NCBI GenBank assembly: GCA_029865445.1
Contig: JAOUGY010000104.1
Coordinates: forward strand, 1-11,371
Direction of reading: 5' to 3'
Source of the DNA: Acidimicrobiia bacterium
GTDB taxonomy: Bacteria > Actinomycetota > Acidimicrobiia > Spongiisociales > ZC4RG35
DNA length: 11,371 nt
Below, one piece after another: positions 1-7,059 of this stretch (within the stretch, counting starts at the first letter, position 1; each line of letters starts with the position of its first letter). The position numbers and the translations under genes were made by a program. The notes under the pieces were generated by a model. The model was given only the letters and a program-made list of their open reading frames with translations. It had not been told where the DNA came from and did no database searches.

Positions 1-116
1 ACCGCCTCATCCTTGGCGCCGGCATCGAGGAGGGCGAGCAGCGAGTCGCGGTGATCGATGGCGAGCACCCGGATCATCCGATCCTCATCGCGGATGGACT
101 CGAGCCGGTCGTTCAT
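1..116 (-). CDS. Class I aldolase, 5' end only (probable 2-deoxy-5-keto-gluconate-6-phosphate aldolase)
   Basis: Only the first 38 codons are visible; the rest lies beyond the left edge. The ATG (116-114) overlaps the iolB stop as ATGA, so translation is probably coupled; only a weak, badly spaced AGGA (122-119) precedes it. After a short charged helix the protein reads RVLAIDHRDSL at about residues 16-26. This resembles the first beta strand of LacD/DeoC-type class I aldolases and of the DUF2090 aldolase domain fused to IolC in some bacteria. Actinobacterial iol clusters are known to carry such an aldolase beside iolC. From position I infer that it cleaves the IolC product to dihydroxyacetone phosphate and malonate semialdehyde, doing the job of IolJ. 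The Schiff-base lysine is not in view, so the exact family cannot be settled here. Confidence 0.7.
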   Translation of the reverse strand, partial: MNDRLESIRDEDRMIRVLAIDHRDSLLALLDAGAKDEA

Positions 117-946
117 CGTCCTACGACCGGGAGCTCCCATGCCCCTTCGTCCCACCGACCGTCGATCCAGCGGTACTCGGGCTGGAAGAACGGAAGCGTC
201 TTGCGTGCGTCGTCGAGCAGTTCCCCCGCCAGGTAGTTGAGGAACCACATGTTGTGACCAGGGGAGGCGACCGACGAGTGGAAACCCTTGGTCACGAGCA
301 CGAGGTCGCCGTCGCCGACCGCGAACGTCTCGTCGAACGGCTCATCGAGCCTGTAGTTGCGGTGCACGGCCCATCCGTCCCCGGGATCGAGCCGGAAGTA
401 GTAGGTCTCCTCGAGGTACGGCGAACCCTCGTATCCGTCGTGGCAATGCGGTGGCCAGCCCGACCAGCCGCCGCGGGGTACGTGCACCTCGTAGAGAATC
501 AATCGTTCCGCTTCGATTGGATGGGCGAGGACATGGCTGACCTGCCGCGTGGCGGCACCCCCACCCCGGATCTCCGAGCGCATCTCGGGAGGTGCGATGA
601 ACCGAGTCTCGTACCGGCCTTCCGCCGGAGCGCCGCCGATGGCGAACGTGGCGGTTGACGTTGCGGACAGGGCGATGGGTGTGCCCGGGGTTGCGTACAA
701 CACCGTCGGTTGCGCGGTGAAGACCGAGTCTCGCTCCAACGAACCCGTCAGGGTCCCCGCTTCCACCGACAGGCTCCCCGAGAGGGGAACCACCGCCACC
801 TCCCGTCCGTCACCGGCGTGTTCGAAAGTCTCCCCCTCGGCGAGGGTGACGACGGCGAACGAGAGGTATCGCCATCCCGCCGATTCGGGGGTGACATCGT
901 GAACGCGCGATCCCGGGCTCGCCCGGAGGTGATGGTCAGAGGCCAC
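113..946 (-). CDS. iolB: 5-deoxy-glucuronate isomerase IolB
   Basis: A 277-residue cytoplasmic bicupin enzyme that isomerises 5-deoxy-D-glucuronate to 2-deoxy-5-keto-D-gluconate, after IolD and before IolC. The length is close to that of known IolB proteins. The family core is plain: WSGWPPHCHD at residues 161-170, whose H167 and H169 are the expected metal ligands; EETYYFRLDP at 179-188, supplying the glutamate ligand; and GFHS with H223 near the end of the second cupin. The start is a GTG (946-944) inside the end of iolC, giving an 11-bp overlap. A GGAGG at 957-953, six bases upstream, supports this start. The stop overlaps the aldolase ATG. It is the fourth gene of the minus-strand operon. 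The assignment is firm, from motifs and from neighbours. Confidence 0.95.
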   Translation of the reverse strand: MASDHHLRASPGSRVHDVTPESAGWRYLSFAVVTLAEGETFEHAGDGREVAVVPLSGSLSVEAGTLTGSLERDSVFTAQPTVLYATPGTPIALSATSTATFAIGGAPAEGRYETRFIAPPEMRSEIRGGGAATRQVSHVLAHPIEAERLILYEVHVPRGGWSGWPPHCHDGYEGSPYLEETYYFRLDPGDGWAVHRNYRLDEPFDETFAVGDGDLVLVTKGFHSSVASPGHNMWFLNYLAGELLDDARKTLPFFQPEYRWIDGRWDEGAWELPVVGR

Positions 947-1928
947 CGTGCGCCTCCACGAACTCCGTGACCTCGGCGGTGGTCGGGAACGCCGACGAAC
1001 ACCCGTGTCGCGTCACCACGATGGCGCCGCAGGCATTGGCGAATCGAGCGGCTCGATCGAGCGGCCAGCCTTGCAGTATGCCGTGGATGAGGCCCGATGC
1101 GAACGAGTCGCCCGCGCCGACCGTGTTCAGGATCTCAACCGGGAATCCCGACACGTCCCGGCGCCCTTCCTCGTCGATGATGGTCACGCCCCTCTCGCCG
1201 CGTTTGAGCACGATCACGATGCCGGGATGCTCCGTCCTGAGCCGCGCAAGGAGTTCTTCCACCTCTTCGTGATCGGCCTCGTCGAGGGTTTCTCCTTGGA
1301 GGGCTCGGCTCGATCGAGCGAGGGCGGCATGGAACTCCTCTTCGGTGCCGAGGGCGACATCCACGTTGGTCAGGAGAGCCCGTGTCGCAACCCCATAGCC
1401 CTCGCGTTCGACCCACTGGTCAGGTCGCAAGTCGAGGTCGAGCAGCACGGTTGCCCCCGCGGCCCGTGCCCGCTCTCCGGCGTAGAGCGTCGCCTCCTTG
1501 CAGGTGCCCCTCGACAGCGCGGTGCCCGAGAGTCCAACGATTCTCGTCTCGTCCAGGGGCAGCCGGTCGATGTCGGACATCCGGAGGTGGATGTCGGCCG
1601 GGTTGGCGCGATAGAAGGTGAGCGGGAATCGATCGGGCGGAATGACTCCGAGGATGGCGAGGGGCGTATGGGTGCCTTCGATGGTCCTGACGTGTGACGT
1701 CGCCACACCCGCACGCTCGAGATTGGCCAGGACGAACTTCCCGATCTCATCGGGCCCGACCGCGGTGAGCACAGCGGACCGGGCACCGAGCCGGGCCGTA
1801 CCGATGGCGATGTTGGAGGGACTCCCTCCCACCATCGCATCGAAGCCGGATATGTCCGTGAACTCTGCACCCACCTGTTGGGCGTAGAGGTCCATGGAGA
1901 CCCGTCCGATGGTGACGACGTCGAACAT
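936..1928 (-). CDS. iolC: 5-dehydro-2-deoxygluconokinase IolC (PfkB family)
   Basis: A 330-residue PfkB/ribokinase-fold sugar kinase that phosphorylates 2-deoxy-5-keto-gluconate at C6 using ATP. The N-terminus reads FDVVTIGRVSMDLYAQ, the usual opening of IolC. The first PfkB signature is around GGSPSNIA (34-41). LDLDLRPDQW (163-172) matches the substrate-side segment of IolC. The second signature, NTVGAGDSFASGL (268-280), carries the catalytic base D274 and the anion hole. The start is the ATG at 1928-1926, which shares one base with the iolD stop (TGATG). No good Shine-Dalgarno precedes it, so initiation probably depends on ribosomes finishing iolD. The frame stays open 40 codons further upstream inside iolD, but that stretch has no kinase character. 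The protein is stand-alone, without the fused C-terminal aldolase domain seen in some relatives, in agreement with a separate aldolase gene downstream. Confidence 0.95.
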   Translation of the reverse strand: MFDVVTIGRVSMDLYAQQVGAEFTDISGFDAMVGGSPSNIAIGTARLGARSAVLTAVGPDEIGKFVLANLERAGVATSHVRTIEGTHTPLAILGVIPPDRFPLTFYRANPADIHLRMSDIDRLPLDETRIVGLSGTALSRGTCKEATLYAGERARAAGATVLLDLDLRPDQWVEREGYGVATRALLTNVDVALGTEEEFHAALARSSRALQGETLDEADHEEVEELLARLRTEHPGIVIVLKRGERGVTIIDEEGRRDVSGFPVEILNTVGAGDSFASGLIHGILQGWPLDRAARFANACGAIVVTRHGCSSAFPTTAEVTEFVEAHGGL

Positions 1929-3769
1929 CAGATGCCGGCTCGCTGGTGCTTCTTCTCGGCCTCGAGTTGCGCTCTCGCCACTCTCACCTGTTCCCGGTCG
2001 CTCACCTCGGGAATACCCACCTCCCACCAGGCTCCACCTTCGGTCCACGAGTACTCATCGACTTCGATCACGATCACGTAGCTTCGATCGGCGGCCTTGG
2101 CACGGCCGAACGCCGCCTTCAGATCCTCGATGCTCGTCACCTTCTCGGCGATGGCACCCATCGACTCTGCGTGTTTGGCGAAGTCGACACGGAGGAGTTG
2201 TTCGTGGCGGGCCGTTCGCAGCAGGTTGTTGAACTCCGCGCCCCCTGTGTTGACCTGGAGTCGGTTGATCACGGCGAAGCCCCCGTTGTCGCACACGATG
2301 AAGATGACCTTGTGGCCAGTGAACACGGTCGAGTAGATGTCGGAGTTCATCATGAGGTAGGAGCCGTCGCCCACCCACGCCACGACGTCTCGATCCGGGT
2401 GCGCCATCTTCGCCCCCCACGCCCCGGCGATCTCGTAGCCCATACACGAATACCCGTACTCGCAATCGAAGGAGTGAACCGATTTGGAGTGCCACCCGGT
2501 GTTCAGTTCGCCGGGAAGCCCTCCGGCGGCAGCGACCTGATAGTCGAGAGGGTCAGACAGATCGTTGACGGCGCGGACCACCTGGGCGTAGGTGGGGACT
2601 TCGGTGTCTGGGGTCGACAGAGCATCCAGGTAGCGATACCAGTCGGCTCGGGCCTCGGCGGCGCGGTCGAGCCACGACGCGGGCGCCCTGTACGAGCCGA
2701 GAGCTGCGCCGAGGCGGGCCAGCGACACCTGGGCGTCTCCCACCACCGAGATCGCCCGGTGTTTGGTGGCGTCGAAGCGGGCGACGTTGAGTGAGATGAG
2801 GCGATAGTCGGGGTCCCGGAACACCGACCACGATCCGGTGGTGAAGTCCTGGAGGCGCGTTCCGACGGCCACCACGACGTCGGCGTCGTTGGCCAGTGCA
2901 TTGGCGGACGTGCTTCCTGTCACCCCGATCGGGCCTGCATAGAGAGGGTCGTCCCAGAGCAGCGTGGCCCGGCCGGCCACGGTCTCGACCACAGGGATAC
3001 CGCGGGTTTCGGCGAACGCCCGGAGCGCGTCAACTGCGCCGGAGTAGTGCACACCGCCTCCGGCGATGAGAAGGGGACGCTCCGCCGCCGCCAGCGCCTG
3101 GGCGGCGGCCTCCACCTCTCGCTGATCGGGCCCGGGGCGCCGGATGTGATGGGTGCGGTCGGCGAAGAACGCCGCCGGGTAGTCGTAGGCCTCGGCGGCG
3201 ACGTCTTGGGGAAGCCCGATGTAGGCGGGTCCGCAGTCGGCCGGATCCAGCATGACCGCCAGCGCCTGGGGGAGAGACTGAAGGATCTGTTCGGGCCGGG
3301 TGATCCGGTCCCAATACCGGGTGACCGGTTTGAAGGTGTCGGAGACCGTGATGGTGGGATCGTCGAAGTTCTCGACCTGCTGGAGAACCGGGTCCACCAA
3401 TCGGTGCGCGAACGTGTCGCCGGAGATCAGGAGAACGGGGAGTCGGTTGGCGTGGGCGACCGCCGCGGCGGTGACCATGTTCGTACTGCCCGGTCCCACC
3501 GAGGAGGTCGCCACCATGATGCGGCGTCGGTTGCTTGCCTTGGCGTAGGCGACGGCGGCGAGCGCCATGGACTGCTCGTTGTGTCCCCGCCACGTGGGAA
3601 GTCGGTCCTGCACCGGTTCGAGGGCCTCGGCGAGGGCGACGACGTTGCCGTGCCCGAAGATGCCAAAGACGCCGGCGAACACCGGCATCGACTCTCCGTC
3701 GATCTCGATGTGCTGCGCGAGCATCCACCGGACGATCGCCTGTGCGGTGGTGAGTCTCACGGTTTCCAT
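1928..3769 (-). CDS. iolD: 3D-(3,5/4)-trihydroxycyclohexane-1,2-dione hydrolase IolD
   Basis: A 613-residue thiamine-diphosphate enzyme that opens the cyclohexane ring of the IolE product to give 5-deoxy-glucuronate. The length is normal for IolD. The N-terminal pyrimidine-binding domain contains WRGHNEQSMALAAVAYAKA (60-78), in which E65 should be the cofactor-activating glutamate. A central domain follows (about 215-355). The C-terminal pyrophosphate domain carries the ThDP/Mg motif, starting GDGSYLMMNSD (467-477) and ending CDNGGF (493-498). The C-terminal GGAWWEVGIPEVS (578-590) looks typical of IolD rather than of acetolactate synthases. The ATG at 3769-3767 has AAAGGA at 3780-3775, five bases upstream, which overlaps the stop of the preceding dehydrogenase gene (10-nt gap). 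It is the second gene of the minus-strand operon. No key residue appears to be missing. Confidence 0.97.
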   Translation of the reverse strand: METVRLTTAQAIVRWMLAQHIEIDGESMPVFAGVFGIFGHGNVVALAEALEPVQDRLPTWRGHNEQSMALAAVAYAKASNRRRIMVATSSVGPGSTNMVTAAAVAHANRLPVLLISGDTFAHRLVDPVLQQVENFDDPTITVSDTFKPVTRYWDRITRPEQILQSLPQALAVMLDPADCGPAYIGLPQDVAAEAYDYPAAFFADRTHHIRRPGPDQREVEAAAQALAAAERPLLIAGGGVHYSGAVDALRAFAETRGIPVVETVAGRATLLWDDPLYAGPIGVTGSTSANALANDADVVVAVGTRLQDFTTGSWSVFRDPDYRLISLNVARFDATKHRAISVVGDAQVSLARLGAALGSYRAPASWLDRAAEARADWYRYLDALSTPDTEVPTYAQVVRAVNDLSDPLDYQVAAAGGLPGELNTGWHSKSVHSFDCEYGYSCMGYEIAGAWGAKMAHPDRDVVAWVGDGSYLMMNSDIYSTVFTGHKVIFIVCDNGGFAVINRLQVNTGGAEFNNLLRTARHEQLLRVDFAKHAESMGAIAEKVTSIEDLKAAFGRAKAADRSYVIVIEVDEYSWTEGGAWWEVGIPEVSDREQVRVARAQLEAEKKHQRAGI

Positions 3770-3779
3770 TGCAGTCCTT

Positions 3780-4949
3780 TCACGCTATTGGCGACACGTC
3801 TTCCCAGGATTCGGATTCGAATGAACGGATCATGGCGTCGAGCACTTCTGCCACCCGCACCGCGTGCTCGAACCCGGGTTCGAATTGGCGGCCTGCGGCA
3901 ACCGACTTGCAGAACTCGAGTGCCTCGATCACTTTCAGGTCCTCGTACCCGATGGAGTTGCCGCCGCCCGGAACGAAGTGGCCGTGATGGGGGAGCCTGT
4001 CGCCTGCCAGCACCCGCTGGTAGCCGTCGACGGGCGACTCCTCGGGCAGATACAGGTCGAGTTGGTTGAGCGTTTCGTGGTCCCAGGATGCGGCGCCCTT
4101 CGTGGCGTGGAGGTCGAACGCCATTGCGCTCTGCGGACCGAAGATGCTCCGGTCGACCTCGAGCGTGCCCCGGGCGCCGGTGGTGAACTCCACCAGCGCG
4201 GCCACGTAGTCCTCATTGGTGACGTCCCCCATCGGGTCGTCGGAAGCGCCCCGGTCGTAGTGCGTTCCCTCGCCTGGCCGGGGAAGGGGCCGTTGCTTGA
4301 TGAAGGTCTCCTTGGTGGCGACGAGTCGCTTGATCGGCCCCGCGAGATGAAGGGCCATGTCGACGGCGTGGCACATGATGTCCACGAGGGCCCCGTACCC
4401 CGCCTCCTCCTGCAGGAAGCGCCAGCTCAACACCCCGAGCCGGTCACGCCCGTACATCGAGAAGAACCGCCCCCGGTACTGCGTGACGTCTCCCAGCCGT
4501 CCTTCGTCGAGCAGCCCGCGCACGAACTGGACCAGTGGGGCCCATCGGTAGTTGTAGCCACATCCCGTGGTGGCATCGGACAGTCGGGCTGCAGCAGCGA
4601 TGGCCGCAGTGTCGGATGGCGTCAAACCGACTGGTTTCTCGCAAAACACGTGTTTGCCTGCCTGCAGGGCGGCAATGGCCAGTTCCCGGTGCAGTGCGTT
4701 GGGTGCGGTGATATCGATGATGTCGAGGTCGTCTCGGGACACCAGGTCCATCCAGTCGGCGTGGCCGGCTTCGAACCCGAAGTTGTCGATACCGAGTTGG
4801 CGACGTTCGGTCACCGGGTCACAGATGGCGACGAGTCGCGGCCGGATGCCCGCCTCAGGAAAGAGCGTCGGGATGGCTCGATACGACCGCGAGTGGGCCT
4901 GACCCATCCACCCGAATCCTATGACTCCGACTCGCAGTTCCTGCGACAT
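3780..4949 (-). CDS. Gfo/Idh/MocA-family oxidoreductase, probable inositol-type dehydrogenase 1
   Basis: A 389-residue NAD(P)-dependent dehydrogenase and first gene of the minus-strand operon. The Rossmann fingerprint GFGWMG is at 11-16. The EKP motif (104-106) supplies K105. GYGALVDIMCHAVDM (184-198) gives D190 and H194 with the four-residue spacing of the Asp/His pair in inositol dehydrogenases, so the catalytic triad is intact. It is about 60 residues longer than the iolG product here. The extra length appears to lie largely in the substrate-side domain, including a polar stretch near 220-245. AAGGG (4959-4955) lies five bases before the ATG. The next gene is iolD, so a role in inositol entry is likely, perhaps on scyllo-inositol or another isomer. 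The substrate is inference: this superfamily is broad and motifs do not fix specificity. Catalytically competent dehydrogenase is sure; an inositol substrate is only probable. Confidence 0.88.
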   Translation of the reverse strand: MSQELRVGVIGFGWMGQAHSRSYRAIPTLFPEAGIRPRLVAICDPVTERRQLGIDNFGFEAGHADWMDLVSRDDLDIIDITAPNALHRELAIAALQAGKHVFCEKPVGLTPSDTAAIAAAARLSDATTGCGYNYRWAPLVQFVRGLLDEGRLGDVTQYRGRFFSMYGRDRLGVLSWRFLQEEAGYGALVDIMCHAVDMALHLAGPIKRLVATKETFIKQRPLPRPGEGTHYDRGASDDPMGDVTNEDYVAALVEFTTGARGTLEVDRSIFGPQSAMAFDLHATKGAASWDHETLNQLDLYLPEESPVDGYQRVLAGDRLPHHGHFVPGGGNSIGYEDLKVIEALEFCKSVAAGRQFEPGFEHAVRVAEVLDAMIRSFESESWEDVSPIA

Positions 4950-4978
4950 GGGTGCCCTTCTCGCCTGTTGCTTCGCCT

Positions 4979-5008
4979 ACTATACGAGAATGACTTGGAA
5001 CGTTCCAA
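4979..5008 (-). promoter_or_regulatory. Promoter of the minus-strand iol operon
   Basis: Read on the minus strand, TTGGAA (5008-5003) and TATAGT (4984-4979) are separated by 18 bases and form a plausible sigma-70-type promoter. The start would fall near 4973, leaving a leader of roughly 25 bases before the dehydrogenase ATG at 4949. The -35 hexamer and the first part of the spacer lie inside the palindromic operator, so a bound repressor should exclude RNA polymerase. No transcript data are available. Confidence 0.6.
4995..5008. promoter_or_regulatory. LacI-family-type operator in the divergent region (site A)
   Basis: TTGGAACGTTCCAA is a perfect 14-bp palindrome with a central CpG inside AACGTT, the usual shape of LacI/GalR-family operators. 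It lies between the divergent start codons at 4949 and 5073 and matches the two sites near 7030 and 7054 in 13 of 14 bases. It overlaps the -35 box of the leftward promoter. The rightward promoter is not clear. A weak candidate -10 (TATACG, 4981-4986) would place that start just before this operator, much as at the iolG promoter. Confidence 0.82.
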
Positions 5009-5072
5009 CGCGCCGGTCGAGCTCATGTTCGGAGTCGCGCCGGAGGCGGGAATCCGACCTGCGGAGGTTTCG

Positions 5073-6185
5073 ATGGCTCCGCCCCTGAAAGTCGCGATCG
5101 TCGGGACGAGTTGGTGGGTCGACTCGATGTACCTGCCTGCCCTGTCCGGGATGGATTCGGTCGAGCTGGTGGCGGTAGCGGGTCGGCGGATGGAGAAGGC
5201 CGATGAGCTCGCCCGGGCCTGGAGCGTCGCCGCAGCCTTCGACGACTGGCAGCGGATGCTCGACGAAACCGAGCCGGACGCGCTCGTCGTGGCGGCCCCC
5301 AATTCGATGCACTATCCCGTGACGCTCGAAGCTCTTCGGCGCGGGATGCACGTCCTCTGTGAGAAACCAATCGCGACCACGGTCTCAGAAGCCGATCATC
5401 TCGTCGCCACCGCCAAAGCAGCAAGCGTTGTGACCATGGTGCCTTTCACCTATTCCTACATGCCGGGCTTCCGGTTCCTCGAGCAGCTGACCACATCGGG
5501 CTACGTGGGGGCCATCCACCACGTGGGCCTCCGCTACCACGCCGGATATGGCATCGCCGACCCCTACCTCTGGAAACTCGATGCGCGGCACAACCCCAGC
5601 GGAGCCCTCGGCGACATCGGCTCACACTTCCTCTACCTCGGTCTCCGTCTCGGGGGAGACGTGGTATCGGTCACGGCCCGGCTCGGCACCGTGTCACGAC
5701 GCGCTCAACTCGATCCGCGAGGGGAGGAATATCCGCTGGCACCCGACACGGCGTCGGTGATTCTCGAATTCGAGTCGGGTGCCATGGGCACTCTCACGGC
5801 ATCCGCCGTGGCCTATGAAGGAACGTCGATGAACCAGCGACACGTGATCGAGGTGCACGGGGACGCCGGGACCCTCCGGTACGAGTGCGACTGGGATTTC
5901 ACACAGTCGGTCAGCGGCGCCCGCGTCGGCGACGGCCCGGTACGTCCGATCGCCATTCCGGACGAGATCTGGGGGTCGGTTCGAAGGGATACGGTGCACA
6001 ACACCTACCGAGACGTGTTCCGGACCACCGACGCCATGGCCAGGGGCTGGGTCTCGGCCATTCTCGCCGGTCGTCATATCCGGCCGGACCTCGCCGACGG
6101 GGCGCAGGTCCAGCGCCTCATAGAACTCTGTCTCGAATCGTCGGTTTCGGGGGAACGGAAGGCGGTGAAGAGTCGTGGTGTCTGA
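5073..6185 (+). CDS. Gfo/Idh/MocA-family oxidoreductase 2
   Basis: A 370-residue dehydrogenase of the Gfo/Idh/MocA family, divergent from the iolD operon. The N-terminal Rossmann strand reads KVAIVGTSWWVDSMYLPAL (6-24). Its glycine fingerprint is unusual: G11-T-S-W-W-V lacks the second and third glycines of GxGxxG. The EKP motif (97-99) supplies K98. GALGDIGSHFLYLG (177-190) supplies D181 and H185 with the usual four-residue spacing, so catalysis is probably retained. GGAGG at 5063-5067 sits five bases before the ATG and fixes this start; the frame is open far upstream, but only antisense to the neighbouring dehydrogenase gene. The stop lies inside the next gene, giving an 11-bp overlap (8 bp from the alternative start), so the two are co-translated. 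The substrate is unknown: another inositol isomer or a keto-sugar are the main options. Confidence 0.88.
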   Translation: MAPPLKVAIVGTSWWVDSMYLPALSGMDSVELVAVAGRRMEKADELARAWSVAAAFDDWQRMLDETEPDALVVAAPNSMHYPVTLEALRRGMHVLCEKPIATTVSEADHLVATAKAASVVTMVPFTYSYMPGFRFLEQLTTSGYVGAIHHVGLRYHAGYGIADPYLWKLDARHNPSGALGDIGSHFLYLGLRLGGDVVSVTARLGTVSRRAQLDPRGEEYPLAPDTASVILEFESGAMGTLTASAVAYEGTSMNQRHVIEVHGDAGTLRYECDWDFTQSVSGARVGDGPVRPIAIPDEIWGSVRRDTVHNTYRDVFRTTDAMARGWVSAILAGRHIRPDLADGAQVQRLIELCLESSVSGERKAVKSRGV

Positions 6186-6960
6186 GAGGTTCGCAGTGAA
6201 CCTCGAGATGTGGTGGACCCATCTCGATCCTCTCGACCGGGTGAGGGCCGCAGCCGAGGCCGGGTTCAGCCTGGCCGAGATCTGGTTCTGGCGTCGCTGG
6301 GATGTGAATCGGCTGGCCCGGGTCTGTGAGGCCGAGGGAGTGTCGCTCACCCAACTCGGCGGTTGGGATTTCGAGCCTCGGCTCATCGACGACCTTCCTG
6401 CCTTCCGTGCCGGAATCGCTGAGGCGCTTCGGGTAGCCACCGATCTCGGTGTGAGCCGTATCAACCTCAATGGACCGTACCTCCGTTCCGGGGAGCGGGC
6501 GTCGGCGGTCCGTGTACGGGTCGCAGAAGCCATCGCGTCGGTTGCCGAGCTCGTGGCGGGGTCGGGAGCGACGCTCATGGTCGAACCGATGAATCAAAGG
6601 ATCGATCATCCCGGGTACTCGATGCCCAGGTCGGAGCACGTGATAGAGGTGTGCAGGAGAGTCGGGCGCGATGTGGTGGGGGTCAACTGGGACTTCTATC
6701 ACCTCCAGATCTCGGAAGGTGATCTCACGGGCCATGTTCGAGAGGCGATCGATTGGGTCGAATACGTCCAGATTGCGGACAACCCCGGCCGTCACGAACC
6801 CGGCACCGGCGAGATCGATTATGGGTTCTTGCTCGGTGTGGTGGCCGATCTCGGGTACGGGGGTCCCATCGGCCTCGAGTGTTCCCCGGCCGAGTCCGAA
6901 CGGGTGGCGTTGGATCGGATCGAATCGCTCGGCGCAAGGCGTCGTCATTTGGGTCTCTAG
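6175..6960 (+). CDS. Hydroxypyruvate-isomerase-like TIM-barrel sugar isomerase
   Basis: A 261-residue xylose-isomerase-like TIM barrel (AP endonuclease family 2 fold). The closest recognisable family is hydroxypyruvate isomerase: QIADNPGRHEPGTGEIDYGF (199-218) is nearly the family hallmark. Likely metal ligands are E137 (in VEPMN), D173 (NWDFYH), Q199 and E235 (LECSP), so the active site looks complete. Two consecutive GTG codons (6175 and 6178) are possible starts, both inside the end of the preceding dehydrogenase gene; the purine-rich GAAGAG at 6167-6172 slightly favours the second. Pairing with a dehydrogenase inside an iol locus suggests isomerisation of a keto-inositol, as IolI does, or of another ketose. 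A true hydroxypyruvate role remains possible. The family call is strong and the substrate is unsettled. Confidence 0.87.
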   Translation: MVSERFAVNLEMWWTHLDPLDRVRAAAEAGFSLAEIWFWRRWDVNRLARVCEAEGVSLTQLGGWDFEPRLIDDLPAFRAGIAEALRVATDLGVSRINLNGPYLRSGERASAVRVRVAEAIASVAELVAGSGATLMVEPMNQRIDHPGYSMPRSEHVIEVCRRVGRDVVGVNWDFYHLQISEGDLTGHVREAIDWVEYVQIADNPGRHEPGTGEIDYGFLLGVVADLGYGGPIGLECSPAESERVALDRIESLGARRRHLGL

Positions 6961-6985
6961 GGCCTGAGGAACCGACCACAATCAC

Positions 6986-7014
6986 TTGACAGCCCGTATC
7001 TGCCACCGTAACTT
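6986..7014 (+). promoter_or_regulatory. Promoter of the iolG-iolE-importer operon
   Basis: A perfect TTGACA (6986-6991) is followed after 17 bases by TAACTT (7009-7014), which keeps the TAnnnT pattern of actinobacterial -10 boxes. Transcription should start near 7020, immediately before two palindromic operators, leaving a leader of about 100 bases ahead of iolG. No terminator is visible after the upstream gene (stop at 6960), so read-through from that operon is also possible. Confidence 0.68.
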
Positions 7015-7023
7015 CGCAGTTGT

Positions 7024-7035
7024 TGGAACGTTCCA
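7024..7035. promoter_or_regulatory. LacI-family-type operator, site B
   Basis: TGGAACGTTCCA is a perfect 12-bp palindrome inside TTGGAACGTTCCAT (7023-7036). It lies just downstream of the predicted start of the iolG operon, a position where a bound repressor blocks initiation or early elongation. It is identical over 14 bases to site C, and 13 of 14 match site A. Confidence 0.82.
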
Positions 7036-7047
7036 TGTTTCCTCCCT

Positions 7048-7059
7048 TGGAACGTTCCA
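7048..7059. promoter_or_regulatory. LacI-family-type operator, site C
   Basis: A second TGGAACGTTCCA palindrome, embedded in TTGGAACGTTCCAT (7047-7060). Its centre is 24 bp from that of site B, a little over two helical turns. A pyrimidine-rich stretch separates the two. The exact duplication of 14 bases suggests two repressor dimers on neighbouring sites. Confidence 0.82.

Noticed and set aside
254..658. Plus-strand frame opposite iolB, and similar frames opposite iolC and iolD
   Set aside because: They are antisense to firmly identified genes, and I saw no domain signal or convincing start.
1929..2048. Forty-codon N-terminal extension of iolC
   Set aside because: It lies within iolD in another frame, reads as low-complexity charged residues, and the kinase fold begins exactly at the ATG at 1928.
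3864..5072. Very long open frame on the plus strand running through the leftward dehydrogenase gene into dehydrogenase 2
   Set aside because: The upstream part is antisense to a well-supported gene and has no recognisable protein character. GGAGG at 5063-5067 and the Rossmann strand mark the true start at 5073. High GC content leaves antisense frames open.
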